Notes: generated by a model from the sequence alone, not told the origin. DNA of 64,000 nt from Methylobacterium nonmethylotrophicum (GCF_004745635.1 NZ_SRLB01000012.1:124001-188000), one strand, 5' to 3'. Positions 1-8,362 are shown, counted from the first letter of the stretch. Numbers and translations are program-made.

Positions 1-347
1 ACGCGATGGCGAAGGACCTGTCGGACGACGACCTGCGGGCCTTCGCCGAGGCGCTCTCGGCCCTGCCTGCGCCGTCACCGCGGGGCGATGCGCTCGATCC
101 CGGGCTCGTCGCGCGGGCGCGCGCCCTCGTCGGCCGGCATCAGTGCAATTCCTGCCACGGGGCGGATCTGGCGGGGCGCGATGCGATCCCGCGCCTGCGC
201 GGCCAGCGCGAGGAGTATCTCGCGGCGGCCTTGACCGGCTACCGGACCAATGCGCGGCCGGGCTACGATCCGGCGATGAACGAGGTCGCCCAGGGCCTGA
301 ACGAGGCGGACATCGCGGATCTGGCGGCCTTCCTGTCGCACCAGTGA
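1..347 (+). CDS. c-type cytochrome, C-terminal part (cut by window start)
   Basis: Electron-transfer cytochrome of the periplasm or membrane face. One haem-binding CxxCH motif (C-N-S-C-H) lies at 144-158, and a Met in the context P-A-M-N-E near 275 is a plausible axial ligand. An ATG at position 6 is in frame, but the codons before it are also open and the first ~20 residues (L-S-D-D-D-L, then L-S-A-L-P) look like the last helix of a preceding cytochrome c domain. I therefore think the gene starts upstream of the window and encodes a di-haem, c4/c553-like protein of which only the second domain is seen. It is followed by 370 bases without a gene. Confidence 0.75.
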   Translation, partial: AMAKDLSDDDLRAFAEALSALPAPSPRGDALDPGLVARARALVGRHQCNSCHGADLAGRDAIPRLRGQREEYLAAALTGYRTNARPGYDPAMNEVAQGLNEADIADLAAFLSHQ

Positions 348-719
348 GCCCGGGAAGGGCCCCCGTGTCTGGAGCGCGGGTCGACGCCGACCGGGGCGAG
401 ATCGCGTTCGGGAACGGCGACGGCACCACGGTCGAGGCGCGCCGACGACGACCGTCCCGATGATCCCGGGCGGTGATCGAGATCGAGACGGGGATGTCAG
501 ATCCGGCTGCGACGGAGGTCGGAGCGGCGCGGCCGTTCGAGGGATCAGGGCGAAGGCGCCGACGCCCGAGGCCACACGGTCGACGCGTTTCGGCTGCGCC
601 GACGGAGACCGCGGGCACGCTTCAGGCCCGTCCCGGGGCTCGACCGCACGGTCGAGCCCCGGCCAGCATCAACCGCCTCACGGCCTGTTCCGCCGGAGCT
701 TTCAGGTCTCTGTCCGGCC
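348..719. other. gene-free stretch between cytochrome and lpdA
   Basis: 372 bases between two convergent genes. No coding frame here has a recognisable product. The only clear structure is the hairpin at 633-662, listed separately. Confidence 0.5.
633..662. terminator. strong hairpin downstream of lpdA
   Basis: A perfect 14-bp stem (ccggggctcgaccg and its complement) with a 2-base loop, 58 bases beyond the lpdA stop and between convergent genes. There is no T-run, so it may be a bidirectional or Rho-assisted terminator or an RNA 3'-end stabiliser. The stem is seen directly; the function is inferred. Confidence 0.6.
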
Positions 720-2159
720 CTAGGTGTGGATCACCCGCCCATAGGCGTCGAGCACGCTCTCGTGCATCATCTCCGACAGGGTCGGGTGCGGGAAGACCGT
801 GTGCATCAGCTCTTCCTCGGTGGTCTCGAGAGTCATCGCCACGACGTAGCCCTGGATCAGCTCGGTCACCTCGGCCCCGACCATGTGGGCGCCGAGGAGC
901 TGGCCGGTCCTGCGGTCGAAGACCGTCTTCACGAGCCCGTCGGGCTCGCCGAGCGCGATCGCCTTGCCGTTGCCCGCGAAGGGGAAGCGGCCGACCCGCA
1001 CGTCGAAGCCCTGCTCCTTGGCCTTCGCCTCGGTGAGGCCGACCGAGGCCACCTGCGGCTGGCAATAGGTGCAGCCCGGGATCTTGCCCTTGTCCATCGG
1101 GTGGGTGTGCAGGCCCTTGATCGTCTCGACGCAGATCACCCCCTCGTGCTCGGCCTTGTGGGCGAGCATCGGCGGGCCGGCGACGTCGCCGATGGCGTAG
1201 ATCCCCGGCACGCTGGTGCGCCCGAGCCCGTCGGTGGCGACGATGCCGCGCTCGATGGTGACGCCGAGCTTTTCCAGGCCGAGATTCTCGATGTTGCCGA
1301 CGACGCCGACCGCCGAGATCAGCTTCTCCGCCGTGATCTCCTGCGTCTTGCCGCCTTCGGTCTCGACGGTGGCCGTCACCGCGTCCTGGCCCTTGGCGAC
1401 CCTGGTCACCTTGGCGCCGGTGAGGATCCGGATGCCCTGCTTCTCGAAGCGCTTGCGGGCATGCGCGGCGATCTCGGGGTCCTCCACCGGCAGGATCTGC
1501 GGCAGGAGCTCCACCACCGTCACCTCGGCCCCCATGGTGCGGTAGAACGAGGCGAACTCGATGCCGATCGCGCCCGAGCCCATCACCAGCAGGCTCCTGG
1601 GCATTTTGTCCGGGACCATGGCCTCGTAGTAGGTCCAGATCTGCTTCCTATCGGGCTCGATGCCCGGGATTGCCCGCGGGCGGGCGCCGGTCGCCACGAC
1701 GATGTGCTTGGCCCCGTAGGTGCCGGCCCCCTTGGCCCCCTTCGGCGCCTCGGCACGCTTCGTCTCCCGGACCGTGACCCGGCCGGCCTCGTTGCCTTTG
1801 GGCGCCGCCTCGATCGCGGCCTCGCCCCAGATCACGTCGACCTTGTTCTTCTTGAGCAGCATGCCGACGCCGCCGTTGAGCCGGCCGGAGACGCCGCGGG
1901 AGCGCTTGACGATGGCGCCTACGTCGAACCGGACATTGTCCGCCGAGAGGCCGTAATCCTTGGCATGCTGCATGTACTGGTAGATCTCGGCCGAGCGCAG
2001 CAGCGCCTTGGTGGGGATGCAGCCCCAGTTGAGGCAGATTCCGCCCAAGTGCTCGCGGTCCACCACCGCCGTCTTGAAGCCGAGCTGCGCGGCCCGGATC
2101 GCCGCCACGTAGCCGCCGGGGCCGGCGCCGATGATGAGGACGTCGTAGGTGTCGGACAT
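720..2159 (-). CDS. lpdA: dihydrolipoamide dehydrogenase (E3)
   Basis: FAD-dependent E3 component that reoxidises dihydrolipoyl groups on E2 with NAD+. 479 aa, the normal length. Seen: FAD-binding G-A-G-P-G-G at residues 11-16, redox-active pair C42/C47 in C-L-N-W-G-C, an NAD-binding G-S-G-A-I-G in the middle, and the C-terminal catalytic H-P-T-L-S-E near 458. It is the last gene of the pdh operon; its ATG directly follows the stop of the DUF559 gene. Its linkage to pdhABC indicates it serves pyruvate dehydrogenase rather than being the general E3. Confidence 0.97.
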   Translation of the reverse strand: MSDTYDVLIIGAGPGGYVAAIRAAQLGFKTAVVDREHLGGICLNWGCIPTKALLRSAEIYQYMQHAKDYGLSADNVRFDVGAIVKRSRGVSGRLNGGVGMLLKKNKVDVIWGEAAIEAAPKGNEAGRVTVRETKRAEAPKGAKGAGTYGAKHIVVATGARPRAIPGIEPDRKQIWTYYEAMVPDKMPRSLLVMGSGAIGIEFASFYRTMGAEVTVVELLPQILPVEDPEIAAHARKRFEKQGIRILTGAKVTRVAKGQDAVTATVETEGGKTQEITAEKLISAVGVVGNIENLGLEKLGVTIERGIVATDGLGRTSVPGIYAIGDVAGPPMLAHKAEHEGVICVETIKGLHTHPMDKGKIPGCTYCQPQVASVGLTEAKAKEQGFDVRVGRFPFAGNGKAIALGEPDGLVKTVFDRRTGQLLGAHMVGAEVTELIQGYVVAMTLETTEEELMHTVFPHPTLSEMMHESVLDAYGRVIHT

Positions 2160-2555
2160 TCAGGTCTCCGGGGAGGGCGGGGCGGCGAGGGCCGCGATGA
2201 TCGTGTCGAGCGTGCCGTCGATCGCGTGCATCACGTCGGTGTTGGAGAAGCGCAGGATACGGAAGCCTCGCGCTTCGAGAGCGGCAGTTCGCGACGCGTC
2301 GTAAGCTTGCTGATCGGGAAAGCCGTGCTGGCCGCCATCGACCTCGATGATCAATCGTGCGCCGAGGCAGCAGAAATCGGCGACGTAGGGGCCGAGCGCG
2401 ACCTGCCGGCGGAAATGCGAGCCCTCGACTGGCAGCCGGCGGCGCAGGTGCCACCACAGGCGCTTCTCCGCCGGGGTAAGGGCGTGCCGCATGACCTTGG
2501 CGTGCGCCCTGGCTCGCGGTGATGCCGACTGCTCGGGCGATCCATTCCAGGGCAT
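2160..2555 (-). CDS. DUF559 / Vsr-like endonuclease-fold protein
   Basis: About 131 aa. The core R-R-Q-V-A-L-G-P-Y-V-A-D-F-C-C, then I-I-E-V-D-G-G-Q-H, is the DUF559 signature related to very-short-patch repair and restriction-like nucleases; the D...E-x-D residues fit a PD-(D/E)xK-type active site. An upstream in-frame ATG at 2594 would add 13 residues that look non-coding; I prefer 2555 (M-P-W-N-G). It sits between pdhC and lpdA, its stop touching the lpdA start, so it is probably co-transcribed. Such genes are usually orphans of unknown role; its presence inside a core metabolic operon is odd. Confidence 0.8.
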   Translation of the reverse strand: MPWNGSPEQSASPRARAHAKVMRHALTPAEKRLWWHLRRRLPVEGSHFRRQVALGPYVADFCCLGARLIIEVDGGQHGFPDQQAYDASRTAALEARGFRILRFSNTDVMHAIDGTLDTIIAALAAPPSPET

Positions 2556-2595
2556 CCGCGATCCCTTCCGTCGACCGGCACGAAAGCAGGGCACC

Positions 2596-2706
2596 TTCCC
2601 CTCCCCCTTGTGGGGAGGGGTCAGGGGTGGGGGTGGTGCCGAACGAAGCTCGCGCTCTACGCGGCACCACCCCCACCCCTAGCCCTCCCCACAAGGGGGA
2701 GGGGAA
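2596..2706. repeat. long inverted repeat in the pdhC-DUF559 gap
   Basis: Two imperfect arms of about 45 bases (2596-2641 and 2662-2706) flank a 20-base spacer. The arms contain runs such as ctccccttgtggggagggg, themselves palindromic, and end 9 bases from the pdhC stop. The structure resembles dispersed intergenic palindromic units of Rhizobiales. Lying inside an operon it could form a strong mRNA hairpin and lower lpdA relative to pdhABC. A similar but shorter element lies at 32464-32515. Confidence 0.75.
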
Positions 2707-2715
2707 GAGCCATAC

Positions 2716-4167
2716 TTACACCAGCATGCCCATCGGGCTCTCGATCAGGCCCTTGAAGGCCGCGAGCAGCTCGGCGCCGAGGGCCCCGTCGACCACCCGG
2801 TGGTCGCAGGAGAGGGTCACCGTCATCGCCTGGACCACCGCGGGGGCGCCGTTCTTCGCCACCACCCGGGCCTCGCCGGCGCCGACCGCCAGGATGGTGC
2901 CGTGGGGCGGGTTGATGACGGCGCCGAACGACTTGATGCCGAACATGCCGAGATTCGACACCGCCGTGGTGCCGCCCTGGTATTCCTCGGGCTTGAGCTT
3001 CTTCGTCCGGGCGCGGGCGGCCAGATCCTTCATCTCGGCCGAGATGGTCGAGAGGGTCTTCTGCTCCGCCTTGCGGATCACCGGGGTGAACAGCCCGCCC
3101 TCGATCGCCACCGCGACGCCGACATCCGAGTGGCGGAAGCGCAGGATCCGGTCCTCGGCCCAGACGGCATTCGCCGCCGGGACCCGCTGCAGGGCGAGCG
3201 CCAGCGCCTTGATGACGAAGTCGTTGACCGAGAGCTTGAAGGCCGGCTTGCCGTCCTTGCCCTTCGTGGCCCCCGCATTGACCTGCTCGCGAAGGCTGAG
3301 CAGCGCGTCGAGCTCGACGTCGAGGGAGAGGTAGAAGTGCGGGACGGTCTGCTTCGACTCGACCAGGCGCTTGGCGATGGTCTTGCGCATGCCGTCGAGG
3401 GGCACCTCCTCGTAGGAGCCCGGCTCGAACATCCCCATCACCTGCTTGGCCGAGAGGCCGGGCGGCAGGGCGGCGCCGGCCGCGGGAGCGGGCTTCGCGG
3501 GCGAGGCCGTGTCGAGGGTGGCGCCAGACGCGTGGGCGGCCTTGGCGGGCTGGGCCGCCGGCCTGGCCGCGCCGCCCTCCAGCGCCGCGCGCACGTCGCG
3601 CTCGATGATGCGCCCGTGCGGGCCCGAGCCGGTCACGGCCGCGAGGTCGAGGCCTTCCTGCTTGGCGATGCGGCGGGCGAGGGGCGAGGCGAACAGGCGC
3701 CCGCCGGATGAGTGCGGAGCAGCGCCGTTCGGCTGGCCGGCCGCAGGCCGGGCGCCCTCCGGCGCGGTGTCGACCCGCTCGTACGACATCGTGCCGCCGC
3801 CGGGCGTCTCGTTGCCGGCGGGCGCCTGGGGTTTTCCACCCTCAGCCTTGCCACCCTCGGGCTTCGCGGGCGCCTCGGCCTTCGCTTGCCCGTTGCCGCC
3901 GGCCTGCACGCTCTTCGGGTCCTCGCCCTCCTCGGCGATGAGGGCGATCAGGTCGTTGACCGGCACGTCGGCGGTGCCCTCCGGCACCACGATCTTGGCG
4001 AGCACGCCCTCGTCGACCGCCTCGACCTCCATGGTCGCCTTGTCGGTCTCGATCTCGGCGAGCACGTCGCCCGACTTGATCGCGTCGCCCTCCTTCTTGA
4101 GCCACTTGGCGAGGTTGCCCTTCTCCATGGTGGGCGAGAGAGCGGGCATCAGGACGTTGATCGGCAT
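2716..4167 (-). CDS. pdhC: dihydrolipoamide acetyltransferase (E2) of pyruvate dehydrogenase
   Basis: Core E2 subunit that transfers acetyl groups to CoA. 483 aa. One N-terminal lipoyl domain (residues 1-80) with the lipoylated Lys43 in T-D-K-A-T-M; a Gly/Ala/Lys/Pro-rich linker; a peripheral subunit-binding domain from about residue 158 (F-A-S-P-L-A-R-R-I-A); and a C-terminal catalytic domain with D-H-R-V-V-D-G near 455. The start at 4167 is the first residue of the canonical lipoyl domain; the frame stays open far upstream only because of high GC. The Uma2 gene ends 4 bases before it. Lys43 would be modified using lipoate made by LipA (18891-19853). Confidence 0.97.
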   Translation of the reverse strand: MPINVLMPALSPTMEKGNLAKWLKKEGDAIKSGDVLAEIETDKATMEVEAVDEGVLAKIVVPEGTADVPVNDLIALIAEEGEDPKSVQAGGNGQAKAEAPAKPEGGKAEGGKPQAPAGNETPGGGTMSYERVDTAPEGARPAAGQPNGAAPHSSGGRLFASPLARRIAKQEGLDLAAVTGSGPHGRIIERDVRAALEGGAARPAAQPAKAAHASGATLDTASPAKPAPAAGAALPPGLSAKQVMGMFEPGSYEEVPLDGMRKTIAKRLVESKQTVPHFYLSLDVELDALLSLREQVNAGATKGKDGKPAFKLSVNDFVIKALALALQRVPAANAVWAEDRILRFRHSDVGVAVAIEGGLFTPVIRKAEQKTLSTISAEMKDLAARARTKKLKPEEYQGGTTAVSNLGMFGIKSFGAVINPPHGTILAVGAGEARVVAKNGAPAVVQAMTVTLSCDHRVVDGALGAELLAAFKGLIESPMGMLV

Positions 4168-4171
4168 GGAT

Positions 4172-4780
4172 TCAGGTCTCGGCGGGAGGAGGGGCGGCCG
4201 GATCGTCAGGAGGCGAAGGTTCGATGGGGAACAGGTCGTCGAGTGGAAACGGGACGGCGTCGAAGGGCGGCAGCACCACAGCCTCGCCGCGCGCCGCGGT
4301 GCCGAGGAGCAGCCAGTGGCCGCCGGTAAGCGCGAAGCCTTCCAGCACGCCGTCGGTGGGATCGAGCAGCCAGAGATGACCGACGCCAGCCTCGGCGTAG
4401 ATCCGCCGCTTCGGCCCGCGGTCGATGCGGGTCGTGGAGGGCGACAGGATCTCGCAGACCCAGTCCGGCGGGGTCTCGATGAAGGCGGCGTCCGGATCGA
4501 CGGACAGGCGCGCCCGGCGCCAGCCGGCGAGGTCGGGCACCAGGACCTGCCGCCCGAAATGGAATTCGGTCCGGGGCATGAAGATCCAGCCGCCGGGACC
4601 GCCGCGCCCGCGGGAGAAGGGCGGTCCCAGCTCGCCGGCCAACGACGCGAGGGCCGCCCCGAGCCGCGGCAGCGTATGCGAATGGGTCTCCAGCCTGCCC
4701 TCGACGATCTCGGCCACGAGGTGGTCCGGCACCGCCTCGAGGTCGGCATAGGTGGCCCAACGCGGCGCCGCCTCGGCCAT
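4172..4780 (-). CDS. Uma2 family (DUF820) endonuclease-fold protein
   Basis: 202 aa. The order A-T-Y-A-D-L-E-A-V-P, E-I-V-E-G-R-L, P-D-L-A-G-W and V-C-E-I-L-S-P-S-T is typical of the Uma2/DUF820 family, which has a PD-(D/E)xK nuclease fold but whose role is unknown. The likely metal-site residues are the Asp of P-D-L-A-G and the Glu of C-E-I-L-S. It lies in the pdh operon between DUF5076 and pdhC with gaps of 8 and 4 bases, so it should be co-transcribed and possibly translationally coupled. It is the second nuclease-fold gene in this operon. Confidence 0.88.
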   Translation of the reverse strand: MAEAAPRWATYADLEAVPDHLVAEIVEGRLETHSHTLPRLGAALASLAGELGPPFSRGRGGPGGWIFMPRTEFHFGRQVLVPDLAGWRRARLSVDPDAAFIETPPDWVCEILSPSTTRIDRGPKRRIYAEAGVGHLWLLDPTDGVLEGFALTGGHWLLLGTAARGEAVVLPPFDAVPFPLDDLFPIEPSPPDDPAAPPPAET

Positions 4781-4788
4781 CGCCGGCC

Positions 4789-5097
4789 TCAGTTGAAGCT
4801 GTCGGGATCGAGGCTCTCGGCCTCCATCCCGGCGCGGATGCGCGCGAAGGCCTCCTCCTCGGACAGCTCGGTCTCGCGGGCATAGACCCGCGCCGCCTGG
4901 CGGGCGAGGTCGACGAGGAGCCGCCCCCAGGTGGCCGGGTCCTCGAAGGAGCGGCGCAGCGCGAAGCTCACCGCGCCGTCGACCACGGCGGCGCGCAGCA
5001 CCTCGATGCCGCCATGCTCCAGGGCGTCCGGCGGGACGCCCAGCGCCTCGAAACGGGTCTCGTCCTCCGGCATGGAGTCCTCCGGCTTGCCGCTCAC
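4789..5097 (-). CDS. DUF5076 domain protein
   Basis: 102 aa, acidic, without signal peptide or membrane segment. The pattern E-V-L-R-A-A-V-V-D-G then W-G-R-L-L-V-D-L-A-R-Q and A-R-I-R-A-G-M-E-A-E matches DUF5076, a small family found next to pdh genes in Alphaproteobacteria; no function is known to me. Its start overlaps the pdhB stop by 4 bases (5094-5097), indicating translational coupling to the E1-beta subunit. A role linked to complex assembly or stoichiometry is possible but unproven. Confidence 0.8.
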   Translation of the reverse strand: MSGKPEDSMPEDETRFEALGVPPDALEHGGIEVLRAAVVDGAVSFALRRSFEDPATWGRLLVDLARQAARVYARETELSEEEAFARIRAGMEAESLDPDSFN

Positions 5098-6548
5098 CGG
5101 TAGCAGACCGCCTTGGCGGCCTCGATCACCTCGGCGACGTTCGGCAGCGCGAGCTTCTCCAGGTTCGCCGCGTAGGGCATCGGCACGTCCTTGCCGGTGA
5201 TGCGCAGGACCGGCGCGTCGAGGTAGTCGAAGGCGTCGACCATCAGCCGCGCGGCGATCTCGGCGCCGACGCCCGATTGCGGAAAACCTTCCTCGACGGT
5301 GACGCAGCGGCCGGTCTTCTTCACCGACTCCACCACGGTCTGCGAGTCCATCGGCCGGATGGTGCGCAAATCGATCACCTCGGCGCTGATCCCGGCCTCG
5401 GCGAGCTCCTGGGCGGCCTTGAGGGCGTAGGTCATGCCGATGCCGAACGACACGATCGTCACGTCACGCCCCTCGCGGTGGACCTTCGCCTTGCCGATCG
5501 GCACCGTGAAGTCGTCGAGCTTCGGCACCGGGAAGGACTGGCCGTACAGGATCTCGTTCTCGAGGAAGACCACCGGGTTCGGGTCGCGGATGGCGCTCTT
5601 GAGCAGGCCCTTCGCGTCGGAGGCGGTGTAGGGCATCACGACCTTCAGGCCCGGCACGTTGGAGTACCAGGCGGCGTAGTCGTGGCTGTGCTGGGCGGCG
5701 ACGCGTGCCGCCGCGCCGTTCGGGCCGCGAAAGACGATCGGGCAGCCGAGCTGGCCGCCCGACATGTAGAGGGTCTTGGCCGCCGAGTTGATGATCTGGT
5801 CGATCGCCTGCATGGCGAAGTTGAAGGTCATGAACTCGACGATGGGCTTGAGGCCCGTGAACGCCGCGCCGACGCCGACGCCGGCGAATCCATGCTCGGT
5901 GATCGGGGTGTCGACGACGCGCTTCGCACCGAATTCCTGCAACAGGCCTTGCGTGATCTTGTAGGCGCCCTGGTACTCGGCGACCTCCTCGCCCATCACG
6001 AAGACGCTGCCGTCCCGGCGCATCTCCTCGGCCATCGCGTCGCGCAGGGCCTCGCGGACGGTCTGGGTCACCATCTCGGTGCCCTCGGGGATCTCGGCCA
6101 TCGCCGGATCCTGGCCGCGGCTGGCGACCACCGCGGGCGCGGCGGGCGTCGCCACCGGCTGGTCGTCCCCGGTCTTGGCGGCCGGGGCGGGGCGCTCGGC
6201 CTGGCCTTCGGCCTGCATGTCGGGGGCGGGCGCCTTCTGGCCCGCCTCGCCGTCGCCCTTGCCGTTGGGCTTCGCCCCCCCGGCCTGGACGCCCTTCGGA
6301 TCCTCGCCCTCCTCGGCGAGCACCGCGATCGGGGTGTTGACCGCGACGTTGTCGGTGCCGTCGGCGACCAGGATCTTGGCGAGCACGCCCTCGTCGACCG
6401 CCTCGACCTCCATCGTCGCCTTGTCGGTCTCGATCTCGGCCAGGATGTCGCCGGCCTTGACCGGGTCGCCCTCCTTCTTGAGCCACTTCGCGAGCTTGCC
6501 CTGCTCCATGGTGGGCGAGAGGGCGGGCATCAGGATGTCGGTCGCCAT
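5094..6548 (-). CDS. pdhB: pyruvate dehydrogenase E1 beta subunit with N-terminal lipoyl domain
   Basis: 484 aa. Residues 1-80 form a lipoyl domain nearly identical to that of PdhC, with Lys43 in T-D-K-A-T-M; an Ala/Pro/Gly linker follows, and from about residue 160 the transketolase-like E1-beta chain (M-V-T-Q-T-V-R-E-A-L ... G-A-Y-K-I-T-Q-G-L ... T-G-R-C-V-T-V-E-E-G). A lipoyl domain fused to E1-beta is the known arrangement in many Alphaproteobacteria. Together with PdhA it decarboxylates pyruvate using thiamine diphosphate. It follows the 79-aa gene by 9 bases. Confidence 0.97.
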   Translation of the reverse strand: MATDILMPALSPTMEQGKLAKWLKKEGDPVKAGDILAEIETDKATMEVEAVDEGVLAKILVADGTDNVAVNTPIAVLAEEGEDPKGVQAGGAKPNGKGDGEAGQKAPAPDMQAEGQAERPAPAAKTGDDQPVATPAAPAVVASRGQDPAMAEIPEGTEMVTQTVREALRDAMAEEMRRDGSVFVMGEEVAEYQGAYKITQGLLQEFGAKRVVDTPITEHGFAGVGVGAAFTGLKPIVEFMTFNFAMQAIDQIINSAAKTLYMSGGQLGCPIVFRGPNGAAARVAAQHSHDYAAWYSNVPGLKVVMPYTASDAKGLLKSAIRDPNPVVFLENEILYGQSFPVPKLDDFTVPIGKAKVHREGRDVTIVSFGIGMTYALKAAQELAEAGISAEVIDLRTIRPMDSQTVVESVKKTGRCVTVEEGFPQSGVGAEIAARLMVDAFDYLDAPVLRITGKDVPMPYAANLEKLALPNVAEVIEAAKAVCYR

Positions 6549-6557
6549 GATCTGTCG

Positions 6558-6797
6558 CTACGCCAATTCGAGGATGCCGCGGCCGGATATCGTGGTCGGC
6601 TTCAGAACTCCTTGCTGTCGGAGTTCGTTAGCTGCCCACCGAGCTTCATATTGCCATTTATAGAAGAAGTCTCCGGCCGATCGAAGACTTCCCTCGTGAT
6701 TATCCCAGATGAACTTTGCCACCTGAATAAGGTTGGCCTTGCCGCCGTAGTGATGCACGGCGGCCTCAACGATTGGAACAAGATCTTCGCGGGTCAA
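6558..6797 (-). CDS. small conserved hypothetical protein, possible winged-helix fold
   Basis: 79 aa, read from a TTG codon whose last three bases overlap the pdhA stop (TTGA at 6794-6797). It begins T-R-E-D-L-V-P-I-V, then N-L-I-Q-V-A-K-F-I-W and R-W-A-A-N-E-L-R-Q-Q-G-V-L; the helix-rich pattern ending in a basic/polar turn suggests a winged-helix-like domain of the kind that accompanies nucleases, but I do not recognise the family with certainty. The DNA is visibly less GC-rich than pdhA and pdhB on either side, suggesting later insertion into the operon. Confidence 0.65.
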   Translation of the reverse strand: MTREDLVPIVEAAVHHYGGKANLIQVAKFIWDNHEGSLRSAGDFFYKWQYEARWAANELRQQGVLKPTTISGRGILELA

Positions 6798-7849
6798 CGT
6801 GAAGGCTCAAGCAGGATGTCGGTCCAGAGCTCGGAGGGATCCGGCTCGGGGTCGCTGGTGGCGAAGTCGGCCGATTCGTTCACGATCTCCCGCACCTTGG
6901 CGTCGACCGCCTTGATCTCGTCCTCCGGCACCTTGTGGGGCCCGAGGAGACGCTTGCGGACCTGCTCGATGGGATCGGATTCCTCGCGCATCCGGGCGAC
7001 CTCGTCCTTCGTCCGGTACTTGGCCGGGTCCGACATCGAGTGGCCGCGGTAGCGGTAGGTCTGCATCTCGAGGATGTAGGGGCCCTCGCCGTCGCGGGCA
7101 TGCGCGATGGCCCGCCGCGCCGCCTCGCGCACGGCGCGCACGTCCATGCCGTCGACCTGCTCGCCCGGGATGCCGAAGGAGACGCCGCGCTTCGAGAAGT
7201 CGGTCTGGGCCGAGGCCCGCGAGACCGAGGTGCCCATGGCGTAGCGGTTGTTCTCGATCACGTAGACCACGGGCAGCTTCCACAGCTGCGCCATGTTGAA
7301 GCTCTCGTAGACCTGGCCCTGGTTGGCCGCACCGTCGCCCATGTAGGTCAGGCTGACGGCGCCGTCGCCGCGGTACTTGTTGGCGAAGCCGATGCCGGTG
7401 CCGAGCGACACCTGGGCGCCGACGATGCCGTGGCCGCCATAGAAATTCTTCTCGCGGGAGAACATGTGCATCGAGCCGCCCTTGCCGCGGGAATAGCCCC
7501 CCCGGCGGCCGGTGAGCTCCGCCATCACGCCCTTCGGCTCCATGCCGCAGGCCAGCATGTGGCCGTGGTCGCGGTAGCCGGTGATGACCTGGTCGCCGTC
7601 CTTCGAGGCCATCTGGACCCCGACCACCACCGCCTCCTGGCCGATATAGAGGTGGCAGAACCCGCCGATCAGGCCCATGCCGTAGAGCTGGCCGGCCTTC
7701 TCCTCGAAGCGGCGGATCAGCAGCATCTCGCGGTAGGCGTGCAGGTCCTCGTCGCGGCTGAAGGCCGGCACGTTCGAGGCAGAGGGCGGCGGGACCGCCT
7801 TCTCGCGGGCCTTGTCGCTCCCGCGGCGCGCCTCTTTCGCGGCATCCAT
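6794..7849 (-). CDS. pdhA: pyruvate dehydrogenase E1 alpha subunit
   Basis: 351 aa, thiamine diphosphate-dependent. The TPP motif G-D-G-A-A-N (171-176) through N-N (200-201) is complete, and the phosphorylation-loop-like stretch Y-R-Y-R-G-H-S-M-S-D-P is present. The frame remains open to 7957, but the start at 7849 (M-D-A-A-K) is preceded by a good GGGAGG ribosome site 6 bases upstream and gives the usual length. First gene of the pdh operon; ftsB lies 121 bases upstream on the same strand, so the operon promoter may be in 7850-7970. Confidence 0.97.
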   Translation of the reverse strand: MDAAKEARRGSDKAREKAVPPPSASNVPAFSRDEDLHAYREMLLIRRFEEKAGQLYGMGLIGGFCHLYIGQEAVVVGVQMASKDGDQVITGYRDHGHMLACGMEPKGVMAELTGRRGGYSRGKGGSMHMFSREKNFYGGHGIVGAQVSLGTGIGFANKYRGDGAVSLTYMGDGAANQGQVYESFNMAQLWKLPVVYVIENNRYAMGTSVSRASAQTDFSKRGVSFGIPGEQVDGMDVRAVREAARRAIAHARDGEGPYILEMQTYRYRGHSMSDPAKYRTKDEVARMREESDPIEQVRKRLLGPHKVPEDEIKAVDAKVREIVNESADFATSDPEPDPSELWTDILLEPSR

Positions 7850-7970
7850 CGGCACCCTCCCGGCTGCTACCCTTGTGGGAGAGTTCTTAGGGCAGGCGGG
7901 GGTGCAAATCGAGCGCCTTGGGCGCAAAAGCCGCCGCGGCGGCGGGCTTGGCCCCAAGGGACCGACGGCG

Positions 7971-8294
7971 TCAGGGGGTGATGATGACGACGTCGTTCGG
8001 GTGGACGCGGCCGAGCACGACCCGGGCCCGCTCCTCCAGGAGGTCGCGGTCGATCTGGTCGCTGCGCAGAAGCGCCACGCGCCGCTCCCACTCGACCCGG
8101 TCGGCCTTGGTGGCGTCGAGCTCCTGCTGCAGGGTGTAGGCCTGGATCTTCAGCGCCCGCTTGGCCTGGAGCCCGCGGCTGCCGTTCTCGGCCTCGTGCA
8201 GGAAGTAGCCGACCACGAGGATCGACACGGCGTAAAGGCCGAGCGGCAACAGGATGGCACGGGCGCGGCGACGGACTACCATGCGGGGGAGCAT
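7971..8294 (-). CDS. ftsB: FtsB/DivIC-type septum formation initiator
   Basis: 107 aa, bitopic division protein. Short basic N-terminus, one membrane helix (about residues 13-31), then a coiled coil (about 38-80) and a short C-terminal part ending V-H-P-N-D-V-V-I-I-T-P. Position between eno and pdhA is the usual one in Alphaproteobacteria. It would work in the FtsQLB subcomplex at the septum. Symbol given by family and context; sequence conservation in this family is low. Confidence 0.85.
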   Translation of the reverse strand: MLPRMVVRRRARAILLPLGLYAVSILVVGYFLHEAENGSRGLQAKRALKIQAYTLQQELDATKADRVEWERRVALLRSDQIDRDLLEERARVVLGRVHPNDVVIITP

Positions 8295-8362
8295 GGGGCG
8301 GGAGGGTTAAGGAAGGCGTAAGGCGCGCCGGCCTCGCGCCGCGCCGCCTCGACGGACGGGCG

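Noticed and set aside
2158..2163. Frameshift between the DUF559 gene and lpdA (possible fusion)
   Set aside because: The stop of the first gene directly precedes a well supported lpdA ATG; both proteins have normal ends.
726..2522. Long plus-strand open frame (598 codons) opposite lpdA
   Set aside because: It is the antisense of lpdA and the DUF559 gene; high GC keeps the opposite frame open. Translation is Arg/Asp/His/Leu-rich without any domain.
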